From NCBI RefSeq assembly GCF_900115755.1, contig NZ_FOXQ01000014.1:62001-126000 (forward strand): 64,000 bases of DNA, written 5' to 3'. How positions within the stretch are numbered: the first letter of the stretch is position 1; every line of letters begins with the position of its first letter. The stretch comes from Parafilimonas terrae. GTDB taxonomy: Bacteria; Bacteroidota; Bacteroidia; Chitinophagales; Chitinophagaceae. The position numbers were made by a program, and so were the translations under genes. Shown here in pieces: positions 43,581-52,486 of this stretch. The notes beneath the pieces are model-generated. The model searched no databases, was not told the DNA's origin, and saw nothing but the letters and a program-made list of their open reading frames with translations.

Positions 43581-46500
43581 ATGAAACGTATGAGACTTCT
43601 ACTCTTTTTTCTTGCATTACTCTGTATGAAAAACAGTATGGCCGCAGAAAGCGAGCCTAACGATACAAAAGCGCAGGCAAACACGCTTGCCCTGGGCGGG
43701 AGCAATTCAGGCGCCATCGGCTCTGCTACCGATATAGATTGGTGGAAGGTAACTACCAACAGCGATGGCAAACTGAATATTACTATTACCGTTTCCAACA
43801 GTGAAAATATATGGTGCCAGATATATGATAATGATGGCACCACGCTTTTAACAGAGGGCTATACTGCAACCACTGCAACAGTTTCGCAGGACGGGCTTGC
43901 AAAAGGCACGTATTATTTAAAACTTTATCCGTACTACAGCAAGCACATGCCTGCTTATACTGTTTCAAATACTTTAACTAAGCCCGGCCAGGTAAATGAT
44001 ACAGAACCTAATGATTCCAGGGCTGCAGCTATTATACTGCCGCTGAATAGCAGCGTAACAGGCCATATAAATTATTATTATAACAATAAAAGAGATTCAT
44101 CAGACTGGTATAAATTAACCACAACCGAAAACGGGCGTATTCGCTTAACTATATCTTCTGCCAATGGCAAGAACGTATGGGCTTATTTATATGATAATGA
44201 TGGAACTACTCAATTGGATGCCGGTTATACATCCGGGAATGCGGTTGTGGTTAATAAAGATGGCCTTGCTGCCGGTATTTATTATATAAAAATCAAACCA
44301 TACTACACAAACGATTTTGCGCCCTATACTTTATCTGACAGCTTGTTTACACCAACAGAAGCAAATGATACCGAGCCAAACAATTTAAAAGCGCAGTCGC
44401 TTACGCTGCCATTAAACAGCAGTGTAACCGGCCATATAAATTATTATTATAACAATAAAAGAGACAGTTCTGACTGGTATAAATTAACAACCAACAACGA
44501 TGGCCGCATACGCCTTACAATTAAATCCGGCAACGGACAAAATGTTTGGGCATATTTATACGATAAAGATGGCATAACGGAATTGGATGCCGGTTACACA
44601 TCAGGCAATAAGGTTGTAGTAAATAAAGATGGCCTTGCTGCCGGCACTTATTACGTAAAGGTGAAGACCTATTATACCTCTGAATTTGCGCCTTATACAT
44701 TATACGACAGCCTGTTTACAACACATGAAAATGATACTGAACCTAATAACTCAAAAGCACAGGCAATTTCATTACCATTGAATGACGGTGTTAAAGGCCA
44801 TATTAATTACTATTATGATAACAAGAAAGACAGTTCTGACTGGTATAAGCTGGTAACCAACAGCGGCGGCAGGATACGTTTAAAAATCACATCTGCCAAC
44901 GGCCAGAACGTATGGGCTTACCTGTATGATAATGATGGTACAACACAATTAGATGCAGGCTACACCTCAGGCTCTGCCGTTGTTGCAAATAAAGATGGCC
45001 TTGCTGCCGGCACTTATTACGTAAAGGTTAAGACCTATTATACTTCAGAGTTTGCGCCTTATACGCTGGAAGATAGTTTGTTTACGCCGGAACAGTTAGA
45101 CGATTCTGAACCAAATAATACGAGGGCGCAGGCGCTTACCTTACCGTTAAATGGCAGCACAACCGGATATGTAAACTACTATTACGATCACTATAAAGAC
45201 ACAGCCGATTGGTATAAACTAACAACATTAAAAGATGGTGTTATCACACTTAATTTACAGTCTTACAATGGTCAGAATAAGTGGGTTTATTTGTTTGATA
45301 ATAATGGCACCACACTTTTAAAATCTGCCTATTCCTCCACCAGCACCTCTGTTACGTTTGATGGGGCACAGGCCGGCACTTATTATGTAAGGGTAAACCC
45401 CTATTATACCTCAGAATTTGGCCCGTACACATTAAGCAATACGGTCACTTATTATTCTTTTGAAAATGACACCGAACCAAATGGCTATGCAAACCAGGGC
45501 CAGGTGGTTACACCAAATGCAACAACAGGTGGCCATGCAGGTTTCTACTATAATAGCAGGCGGGATACCGCAGACTGGTTTAAATTAAACTATACAGGCA
45601 AAGACGGCAACCTCAGCTTTACTGTTAAACAGGAAGAAAAGAAAACAGGTGGCTATGATAACCTTTGGTTCAGGTTGTATAAGGATACAACTGCTTCACC
45701 CGTTCATTCAAGTTATGCAGCCGTTGCTAACCGCAAAGTTGACCTTACCGGATTGAAGAAAGGTGATTACTGGATAAAAGTTATCCCTTATTACAGCTCT
45801 GATTTTTCAAGCTATTCATTCCTTAATACATTCACGCCGGAAGAAGAAGATCTTTGTGATGGAATAGATAACGACGGTGATGGAGAGATAGATGAGGATG
45901 CCGAAAAATTCACCTTCTATGCCGATGCTGATGGTGACGGCTATGGCAACCCGGGCGTTACCAAAATGTCATGTTCCCAGCCTTTTGGTTATGTAAGCAA
46001 TAATAAAGATTGCAATGATGATGATAATTCAATCTACCCCGGCGCTCCTGAATTGTGTGATGGAAAGGATAACGATTGTGATGGTTTTACAGATGAAGAC
46101 GGCGGCGTTACATGGTATAAAGATGCTGATGGTGATGGCTATGGCGATGCTTCCATTTCTCAAAAAGCATGCGCACAGCCAACAGGGTATGTTGCTGATA
46201 ATACTGATTGTAACGATGCAGATAATTCAATCTATCCCGGCGCTCCTGAATTGTGCGATGGAAAGGATAACGATTGTGATGGTTTAACGGATGAAGACGG
46301 CGGCGTTACATGGTATAAAGATGCTGATGGTGATGGCTATGGCGATGCTTCCATTTCTCAAAAAGCATGCGCACAGCCAACAGGGTATGTTGCTGATAAT
46401 ACTGATTGTAACGATGCAGATAATTCCATCTACCCAGGCGCTCCTGAATTGTGCGATGGAAAGGATAACGATTGTGATGGTTTAACGGATGAAGACGGCG

Positions 46501-47753
46501 GCGTTACATGGTATAAAGATGCCGATGGTGATGGTTACGGCAATGCTTCCATTTCTCAAAAAGCATGTGCACAGCCAACAGGTTATGTTGCTGATAATAC
46601 AGATTGTAATGATGCAGATAATTCAATCTACCCCGGCGCTCCTGAATTGTGCGATGGAAAGGATAACGATTGTGATGGTTTAACGGATGAAGACGGCGGC
46701 ATTACATGGTATAAAGATGCCGATGGTGATGGTTACGGCGATGCTTCCATCTCACAAAAAGCATGTGCACAGCCAACAGGGTATGTTGCTGACAATACTG
46801 ATTGTAACGATGCAGATAATTCAATCTATCCCGGCGCTCCTGAATTGTGCGATGGAAAGGATAATGATTGTGATGGTTCAACGGATGAAGACGGCGGCGT
46901 TACATGGTATAAAGATGCCGACGGTGATGGTTACGGCGATGCTTCCATTTCTCAAAAAGCATGTGCACAGCCAACAGGTTATGTTGCTGATAATACAGAT
47001 TGTGATGACAACGATGCTGAGGTTTATCCGGGCGCAATTGAAATTGCCGATGGTAAAGACAACAATTGCAATGGGGAAATTGATGAAGGCACAGACACGG
47101 GCAACAATGTTGGCGTATCTGTTTATGATATGATTCAGAAGGAGCCGGATTCAAAGAATGCCAATATGCCGTTCATAGTAAGATTAGGCAAACCTTCAGA
47201 CCGCGAAGTAAGGGTTGATTATACTACGCAGGATAATTCTGCTAAAGCTGGTTCAGATTACATAGCAAAAAACGGCACCGTAGTATTCGCTCCGGGAGAA
47301 AGGGTTAAACGCATTGTTATATCCATTAAAGGCGATGCTGTAAAGGAAAAAACCGAAAAATTCAACGTGGTGCTGAGCAACCCGGTAAATGCTCACCTGG
47401 GCAGAAAAACAGCATCAGGGCTTATTATTGATAATGACGATAAAAAAGTACAGGCTATCGAAGATGATCGGGCAGCAAGCATAACGCCATCAATTGATAA
47501 AGGATTGAAAATTTCGCCCAACCCGGCATCAGGAATGGCTAATATTTCCCTTGCCGGCTACAGCGGAACTGTAACTATACTCGTAAGCAATATGCAGGGC
47601 AAAATGCTGTTGCAGAAGAAAGTACAGCTCTCTTTATCCAAACTGGCTTCCGAATCACTGGACGTTTCCATGTATGCCAATGGCATGTACATAGTAACAG
47701 TTATTGATGAAAAAGGAAACAGGCAAACGGTACAATTAGTTGTGCAGAAATAG
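43581..47753 (+). CDS. Large secreted repeat protein: PPC-type domains, MopE-type metal-binding repeats, Calx-beta, T9SS sorting domain
   Basis: 1390 residues. Signal peptide (residues 1-21). Residues about 24-755 hold six PPC-type beta-domains of about 124 residues, each opening with a (N/D)D(T/S)EPN motif and containing DWYKL and GTYYVKV. Residues about 757-1175 hold six MopE-type repeats of 66 residues (DGKDNDCDGLTDEDGG, WYKDADGDGYGD, NTDCNDADNSIYPGAPELC), rich in Asp and Cys and able to bind metal ions such as Ca2+ or Cu. A Calx-beta domain (about 1180-1290) and a T9SS type A tail (ISPNPASGMANISL ... GMYIVTVIDEKG) follow. The protein should be exported through the type IX system and fixed or released at the cell surface; an adhesive or structural role is an inference. 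Confidence 0.92.
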   Translation: MKRMRLLLFFLALLCMKNSMAAESEPNDTKAQANTLALGGSNSGAIGSATDIDWWKVTTNSDGKLNITITVSNSENIWCQIYDNDGTTLLTEGYTATTATVSQDGLAKGTYYLKLYPYYSKHMPAYTVSNTLTKPGQVNDTEPNDSRAAAIILPLNSSVTGHINYYYNNKRDSSDWYKLTTTENGRIRLTISSANGKNVWAYLYDNDGTTQLDAGYTSGNAVVVNKDGLAAGIYYIKIKPYYTNDFAPYTLSDSLFTPTEANDTEPNNLKAQSLTLPLNSSVTGHINYYYNNKRDSSDWYKLTTNNDGRIRLTIKSGNGQNVWAYLYDKDGITELDAGYTSGNKVVVNKDGLAAGTYYVKVKTYYTSEFAPYTLYDSLFTTHENDTEPNNSKAQAISLPLNDGVKGHINYYYDNKKDSSDWYKLVTNSGGRIRLKITSANGQNVWAYLYDNDGTTQLDAGYTSGSAVVANKDGLAAGTYYVKVKTYYTSEFAPYTLEDSLFTPEQLDDSEPNNTRAQALTLPLNGSTTGYVNYYYDHYKDTADWYKLTTLKDGVITLNLQSYNGQNKWVYLFDNNGTTLLKSAYSSTSTSVTFDGAQAGTYYVRVNPYYTSEFGPYTLSNTVTYYSFENDTEPNGYANQGQVVTPNATTGGHAGFYYNSRRDTADWFKLNYTGKDGNLSFTVKQEEKKTGGYDNLWFRLYKDTTASPVHSSYAAVANRKVDLTGLKKGDYWIKVIPYYSSDFSSYSFLNTFTPEEEDLCDGIDNDGDGEIDEDAEKFTFYADADGDGYGNPGVTKMSCSQPFGYVSNNKDCNDDDNSIYPGAPELCDGKDNDCDGFTDEDGGVTWYKDADGDGYGDASISQKACAQPTGYVADNTDCNDADNSIYPGAPELCDGKDNDCDGLTDEDGGVTWYKDADGDGYGDASISQKACAQPTGYVADNTDCNDADNSIYPGAPELCDGKDNDCDGLTDEDGGVTWYKDADGDGYGNASISQKACAQPTGYVADNTDCNDADNSIYPGAPELCDGKDNDCDGLTDEDGGITWYKDADGDGYGDASISQKACAQPTGYVADNTDCNDADNSIYPGAPELCDGKDNDCDGSTDEDGGVTWYKDADGDGYGDASISQKACAQPTGYVADNTDCDDNDAEVYPGAIEIADGKDNNCNGEIDEGTDTGNNVGVSVYDMIQKEPDSKNANMPFIVRLGKPSDREVRVDYTTQDNSAKAGSDYIAKNGTVVFAPGERVKRIVISIKGDAVKEKTEKFNVVLSNPVNAHLGRKTASGLIIDNDDKKVQAIEDDRAASITPSIDKGLKISPNPASGMANISLAGYSGTVTILVSNMQGKMLLQKKVQLSLSKLASESLDVSMYANGMYIVTVIDEKGNRQTVQLVVQK
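45906..47000 (+). repeat. 198-bp tandem repeat array encoding MopE-type units
   Basis: The repeat phase is set by GGCGGCGTTACATGG-type boundaries at about 46102, 46300, 46498, 46696 and 46894. These five units are nearly identical in DNA, with scattered third-position changes; an older, diverged unit precedes them. Copy number is likely to vary between strains. Confidence 0.9.
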
Positions 47754-47787
47754 CCTGTTAACAACCCACTCACTGCTTTAATTGTAT

Positions 47788-47820
47788 AAAACCCGCCGGC
47801 AATGGCGGGTTTTATTTTTT
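47788..47820 (+). terminator. Intrinsic terminator of the large repeat-protein gene
   Basis: AAAACCCGCC-GGCAAT-GGCGGGTTTT, a 10-bp perfect stem with a T-rich tail, 35 bp after the stop. Confidence 0.92.
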
Positions 47821-47854
47821 TGCCACTATCACATTTAACGTTCAGGTAAGTACA

Positions 47855-47894
47855 ATAAAAAATCGTACAGCATGTTTTCCATACTGCACGATTT
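47855..47894 (-). terminator. Intrinsic terminator of infC
   Basis: On the minus strand AAATCGTGCAG pairs with CTGTACGATTT (one mismatch) and is followed by TTTTTATT. It ends the thrS-infC unit immediately after infC. Confidence 0.88.
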
Positions 47895-47910
47895 AAAATT
47901 TATATAAACG

Positions 47911-48480
47911 TTATGCTTTTTTCTTCACCGGTTTTGGTGCAAATATCACCAGCATTCTCTTGCCTTCCATTTTAGGCATGCCTTCCAGCACACCCACTTC
48001 GCCAAGACGTTCTGCAAACTTTAATAAAAGCAATTCGCCACGCTCCTTAAACATAATGGCGCGGCCTTTAAACTGCACATAAGCTTTTACCTTATTGCCT
48101 TCTTTCAGAAACTTCTCGGCATGCTTTGTCTTAAATTCAAAGTCGTGATCGTCGGTGCCGGGCGTAAAGCGTATTTCCTTTACTTCACTTTGCTTGGCAT
48201 TCGCCTTCATTTCTTTTTCCTTACGCTTTTTCTCGTAAAGAAATTTCTTGTAGTCGATTACTTTACAAACGGGTGGGTCGGCGTTTGGTGAAATTTCAAC
48301 CAGGTCAAGCTCCTGCTGCTGCGCTATGCGCAACGCTTCCTGTGTAGGATAAATACCCACAGTTACGTTGTCTCCAACCAACCGTACCTGCGGTACCCGG
48401 ATTCTTTCGTTTATGCGATGTTCAGGCTCGGGCTGCCTGTTAAAACGAGGATTAAATCTTCCTCTCTGAGGTAAAGCCAT
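47911..48480 (-). CDS. infC: Translation initiation factor IF-3
   Basis: 189 residues. Binds the 30S subunit, blocks premature 50S joining and checks start-codon pairing. The N-domain has INERIRVPQVRLVGDN and ALRIAQQQELDLVEISPNADPPVCKVIDY; the C-domain has EIRFTPGTDDHDFEFK and VQFKGRAIMFKERGELLL. The start codon is a normal ATG, not the AUU used for autoregulation in E. coli. It follows thrS by 68 bp. The rpmI and rplT genes that usually come next are absent: a terminator and an unrelated gene follow. Confidence 0.97.
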   Translation of the reverse strand: MALPQRGRFNPRFNRQPEPEHRINERIRVPQVRLVGDNVTVGIYPTQEALRIAQQQELDLVEISPNADPPVCKVIDYKKFLYEKKRKEKEMKANAKQSEVKEIRFTPGTDDHDFEFKTKHAEKFLKEGNKVKAYVQFKGRAIMFKERGELLLLKFAERLGEVGVLEGMPKMEGKRMLVIFAPKPVKKKA

Positions 48481-48548
48481 TCAAATTTGTTTCGTGAATA
48501 ATTAAAATTAAATTTTAATGAATGAAAAATATATCCTGTAAAAATAGA

Positions 48549-50480
48549 CTATCCTTTTCTTTCTGCAATTTCTTCTTTCAGTAAATTAATAAATTCTTCA
48601 ATCGTTTGCGGCTCAGGCTCAGTCTTGTTATTTTTCCTGATGGCCAGCTTTCTTTCCGTCATTTCCCTTTCGCCAATAACCAGCATATATGGCACTTTCC
48701 CCATTTCAGCATCACGGATTTTTTTGCCGATTTTTTCGCTGCGTTCATCTGTCTCAACCCTTATGCCAGCTTTCATTAGCTGCGTGAAAACTTCTTTTGA
48801 ATATGGAAGGAATTTATCGCTGATAGGCAGTATTTTCACCTGCACCGGCGACAACCACAGGGGCAATCTCCCTGCATAATGCTCTAATAAAAACCCAATG
48901 AAACGTTCATGTGTGCCCAGCGGCGCCCGGTGAATAATTAACGGAACATCAGAAGTGTTGTCAGGTTTTGTGTAAGTAAGATTAAAACTGCGTGGCTGCG
49001 AAAAATCAACCTGGTTGGTTGCCAAAGTAAATTCACGGCCAATTACGCTGTAAATCTGCACGTCAATTTTTGGGCCGTAAAAAGCAGCTTCATCGGCCAC
49101 TTCCACGAAAGGAATTCCAGATTCAACCAAAACATTGCGCACCATTTCTTCGGTTTCCTGCCAAAGCTCCGGCTCGTTCACATATTTAATACCGAGCTTT
49201 TCTTTGGAGTGAAGCGATAAGCGCATCACATATTTATCAATACCAAAAATTTTGAAATACTTCAGGTACATATCATTCACAGCACGGAATTCATCTGCAA
49301 ACTGTTCTTTGGTGCAATAAATATGCGCATCGTTCATGTGCAGGCAGCGCACACGCATCAAACCAAATAATTCGCCGCTTTGCTCATAGCGGTAAACGGT
49401 GCCATATTCGGCGACGCGATACGGTAAATCGCGGTAACTTTTTGGCTCTGCCGCATAAATTTTATGATGATGCGGGCAATTCATGGATTTGAGGTAGTAC
49501 TTCTCTCCTTCCATTTCCATGGGCGGGTACATGCTGTCGGCATAATACGGCAAATGCCCGCTGGTGAGATACATGCTTTCTTTGGCAATGTGCGGTGTAA
49601 CCACACGTTTGTAACCGGCAGCAGCTTCTGTTTCTTTAGCCAGTTTTTCCAGTTCTTCAATGATAACTGTGCCATTGGGCATCCACATAATCAGGCCCGG
49701 GCCAACATCATCATCCATCGTATAAATTCCCAGTTCTTTACCCAGTTTGCGGTGGTCGCGTTTTTTTGCTTCTTCCAGCATCGCCAAATATTCATCCAGC
49801 TCTTTTTGAGAGGGGAATGATATGCCGTACAAACGGGTAAGCTGTTTATTCTTTTCATCGCCCTTCCAGTAAGCGCCGGCAATATTAGTAAGTTTGATGG
49901 CTTTTATAAAACCCGTTGAAGGTATATGCGGGCCGCGGCAGAGATCGGTAAAATTGCCCTGTGTATAAAAAGTAATGTTGCCGTCTTCTAAATTTTGCAA
50001 CAAATCAAGTTTATATTCATCGCCTTTTTCAGTGAAATAGGCAACGGCTTCTGCCTTCGGCGTTTCTTTTCTTATATATGGATTATTTTGCTTCGCCAGC
50101 TCATTCATCTTCTTTTCCAAAGCACGCAAATCTTCTTCGGTTATCTTTTTATCGCCCAAATCCATATCATAATAAAAACCATTATCAACCGGCGGGCCCA
50201 CCCAAAACTTTACACCGGGAAACAGGCTTTCAACAGCTTCCGCCATTAAGTGCGCCGTAGAATGCCAGAAAGTTGAGCGGCCTTCCGGGTCTTCCCATTT
50301 CAATAGTTTTACGGCGGCATCTTCTGTTATAGGCCGCGTGGCATCCCAGGTTTTACCGTTTACATTAGCTGCGATTATCTTTCTGGCCAAACCTTCGCTT
50401 ATCGACTTTGCTATATCCAATGGCGATACGCCGCTTTCATATTGTCTTACAGCGCCATCCGGTAACGTAATATTGATCAT
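48549..50480 (-). CDS. thrS: Threonyl-tRNA synthetase
   Basis: 643 residues, class II aminoacyl-tRNA synthetase. N-terminal TGS domain (residues 1-62), editing/SAD domain with HSTAHLMAEAV and the CRGPHIPSTG motif, catalytic core with YLKSMNCPHHHKIY (zinc ligand Cys and His), YRYEQSGELFGLMRVRCLHMNDAHIYC, FYGPKIDV and motif 3 in IIHRAPLGTHERFIGFLLEH, then the anticodon-binding domain. Complete and of normal length. Forms a two-gene unit with infC. Confidence 0.98.
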   Translation of the reverse strand: MINITLPDGAVRQYESGVSPLDIAKSISEGLARKIIAANVNGKTWDATRPITEDAAVKLLKWEDPEGRSTFWHSTAHLMAEAVESLFPGVKFWVGPPVDNGFYYDMDLGDKKITEEDLRALEKKMNELAKQNNPYIRKETPKAEAVAYFTEKGDEYKLDLLQNLEDGNITFYTQGNFTDLCRGPHIPSTGFIKAIKLTNIAGAYWKGDEKNKQLTRLYGISFPSQKELDEYLAMLEEAKKRDHRKLGKELGIYTMDDDVGPGLIMWMPNGTVIIEELEKLAKETEAAAGYKRVVTPHIAKESMYLTSGHLPYYADSMYPPMEMEGEKYYLKSMNCPHHHKIYAAEPKSYRDLPYRVAEYGTVYRYEQSGELFGLMRVRCLHMNDAHIYCTKEQFADEFRAVNDMYLKYFKIFGIDKYVMRLSLHSKEKLGIKYVNEPELWQETEEMVRNVLVESGIPFVEVADEAAFYGPKIDVQIYSVIGREFTLATNQVDFSQPRSFNLTYTKPDNTSDVPLIIHRAPLGTHERFIGFLLEHYAGRLPLWLSPVQVKILPISDKFLPYSKEVFTQLMKAGIRVETDERSEKIGKKIRDAEMGKVPYMLVIGEREMTERKLAIRKNNKTEPEPQTIEEFINLLKEEIAERKG

Positions 50481-50600
50481 AAATTAAAAGAGTAAAAATT
50501 CAAAAGTAAAAATTCAAAACGGGTTGCAAAATTAGTGAATGATAAGGAAGCGATAAAGTTTGAATTACCGGTAGTAATTATTGAACCCGGGGGTATAATA

Positions 50601-50653
50601 ACCACTAAGGCACTAAACCACAAAGGCACACGAAGCCTTCATGCCTTAGTGGT
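50601..50653. repeat. Palindromic repeat, family 2 (copy 2)
   Basis: ACCACTAAGGCA ... TGCCTTAGTGGT, 12-bp perfect arms with an inner CACAAAGGCACACGAAGCCTT that repeats part of the arm. It lies just downstream of the S10 peptidase gene. Confidence 0.75.
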
Positions 50654-50684
50654 TCAATTAAATTAATATTTAAGAATATCCAGG

Positions 50685-52235
50685 CTAATGAGACGCATTT
50701 ATAAATTTCGCCACATTATCATGCAACAACTTCAACGATTCAGGATGCAGGTAAACCATGTGACCAGACTGGTATTTTGCATATTCAATATTCTTTTGCA
50801 ATGCTACAGGAATAGGCAAATGCTGCATTTCGTAAATACCTTCAAAATAAGGTGTGCCCAAATCAAAATAACCCATATTCAGCATTACTTTCATATCCGG
50901 GTTATAGATCATCGCCTGCGCCAAATCGTTCATTACATTGGGAAAGCCAACAAAGCCGCGGCGCTTGAAATCCCAGGGATGCACATTGCCAAAGGTTTTG
51001 TAATTCATACCAATGCCATATTTCAAAGTAGTGCGCACATAGTTATTAAAAGTCGCCGTAAAAGCGCCATCGATGTAAGAATCCATAGGATCGTACTGCG
51101 CATATTCACTTAAAGGATCAATGGCGGCACCGGAAAAACGCGAATCTAAACGGCCGGTGATTTTACTGGAATCGCCCAATAATGTTTGTTCGAATTGCGG
51201 ACCTATAATACGCAGGTTGGCCTTTTTAATATAGTCAACCGGCAGGCCGGTATATTGATGCAGTTTTTCAGCCACCTGGTTAAATTGTGCTGCATCAAGC
51301 GCAGCGCCTTTATTCAATGCTATGGCATAATCGGTCAACGCAAAATTTTCCACTTCAGCCAAAAATGGTTCAAGATTAGCCGGCTGATTTGGCAGCTTGT
51401 GATGATACCATGCCGTGGCTGCAAAAGAAGGCAACACCAGCTCAAAAGGCAAGCCATCGCCGGGGTTTTCCTGCGTCATTTCTGTCATATTTCCATACGT
51501 TAATAACTGTGATAACAGGATAATGCCATTCAACGCAACACCTTTATCCGAGCCAAGAATATTGGCCACAACAGCAGAACGGAAAGTGCCATAACTTTCA
51601 CCAAACAAATATTTAGGCGAATTCCAGCGGTTATAATCTGAAAGGAATTTTGTGATGAAGGAAGCAAACGCCTGGCCGTCCTGGTCAATGCCAAAAAAGT
51701 CTTTATTGTTGCCGGCGCCGCCCAAATCTTTTGTAATCACCTGGCCAAAACCGGTGCCGGGCGCATCAATAAAAACAAGGTCGCTGGCATCCAATAAACT
51801 ATAATCATTATTCACAGTTTTGTAAGGCGCTTTTGTTCTTTCGGTATCGGCTATATAAACCCTTTGCGGGCCCCAGGCGCCCATGTGCAGCCAGATAGTG
51901 GAACTGCCCGGCCCGCCATTATAAATAAAAGTAAGCGGACGCTGTGCCGGATCATCATCCCGCTTAAAATAAGCCGTATAAGACATGCTGATAATGGGCG
52001 TATCCTGCGCATTTTTAAACACGAGGCTGCCTGCAACAGCTTCATAATTGATGGCTTTCCCTTCAACGGTAACACTGCCATACGTAATAGAACGTTGCTG
52101 TTTTTTATAATTAACAACAGCGCTGTCGAGCGAATTATCAATGCGGGCAGCAGGGAACATTTCTTTTTTTTGCTGGGCGGAAACAACGAAGCCGGATACA
52201 AAAAAGATGACGCCAAGAGCTAAAATTCTTTTCAT
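50685..52235 (-). CDS. Secreted S10-family serine carboxypeptidase-like protein
   Basis: 516 residues with a signal peptide (LGVIFFVSGFVVSAQ). The S10 alpha/beta-hydrolase core contains FIYNGGPGSSTIWLHMGAWG (oxyanion region), VFIDAPGTGFGQ and the nucleophile elbow LFGESYGTFR with S214; the aspartate is in MNMGYFDLGTP and the histidine near SGHMVYLH. It should remove C-terminal residues from peptides in the periplasm or outside the cell. It stands alone. Confidence 0.92.
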   Translation of the reverse strand: MKRILALGVIFFVSGFVVSAQQKKEMFPAARIDNSLDSAVVNYKKQQRSITYGSVTVEGKAINYEAVAGSLVFKNAQDTPIISMSYTAYFKRDDDPAQRPLTFIYNGGPGSSTIWLHMGAWGPQRVYIADTERTKAPYKTVNNDYSLLDASDLVFIDAPGTGFGQVITKDLGGAGNNKDFFGIDQDGQAFASFITKFLSDYNRWNSPKYLFGESYGTFRSAVVANILGSDKGVALNGIILLSQLLTYGNMTEMTQENPGDGLPFELVLPSFAATAWYHHKLPNQPANLEPFLAEVENFALTDYAIALNKGAALDAAQFNQVAEKLHQYTGLPVDYIKKANLRIIGPQFEQTLLGDSSKITGRLDSRFSGAAIDPLSEYAQYDPMDSYIDGAFTATFNNYVRTTLKYGIGMNYKTFGNVHPWDFKRRGFVGFPNVMNDLAQAMIYNPDMKVMLNMGYFDLGTPYFEGIYEMQHLPIPVALQKNIEYAKYQSGHMVYLHPESLKLLHDNVAKFINASH

Positions 52236-52462
52236 TTCGATTGAATAATTTTTTTGTGTGTGATAAAAATTGCAGCAGCATTGGTTTACGCAATATAATG
52301 AAATGCACCTGAACCGTTTCCTGAACGCTGTTTAAAAAATTATCTCACAATTCTCAGAGCAAGTGGAAACATGTTATTCCTCTGTGCAGTCCTTTGCTCC
52401 GTGCGAATATTTAATACCATAACAATTACTGCATTTGCAATAGCAGAACAACTATCAATCGT

Positions 52463-52470
52463 TAGTTTTG
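52463..52470 (+). promoter_or_regulatory. Candidate -7 box for paaZ
   Basis: TAGTTTTG, an exact TAnnTTTG, 16 bp before the ATG. A TTTG lies 25 nt upstream, a little too far for -33. Confidence 0.35.
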
Positions 52471-52486
52471 TCAAACAAATTGCTAT

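Noticed and set aside
46060..47000. Possible CRISPR array because of regular repeats
   Set aside because: The units are 198 bp, coding, and nearly identical along their whole length with no variable spacers.
46015..47133. Several Met/Ile/Val-rich ORFs in another frame of the repeat array
   Set aside because: They repeat with the 198-bp period of the real gene and arise because the array has no stops in a second frame.
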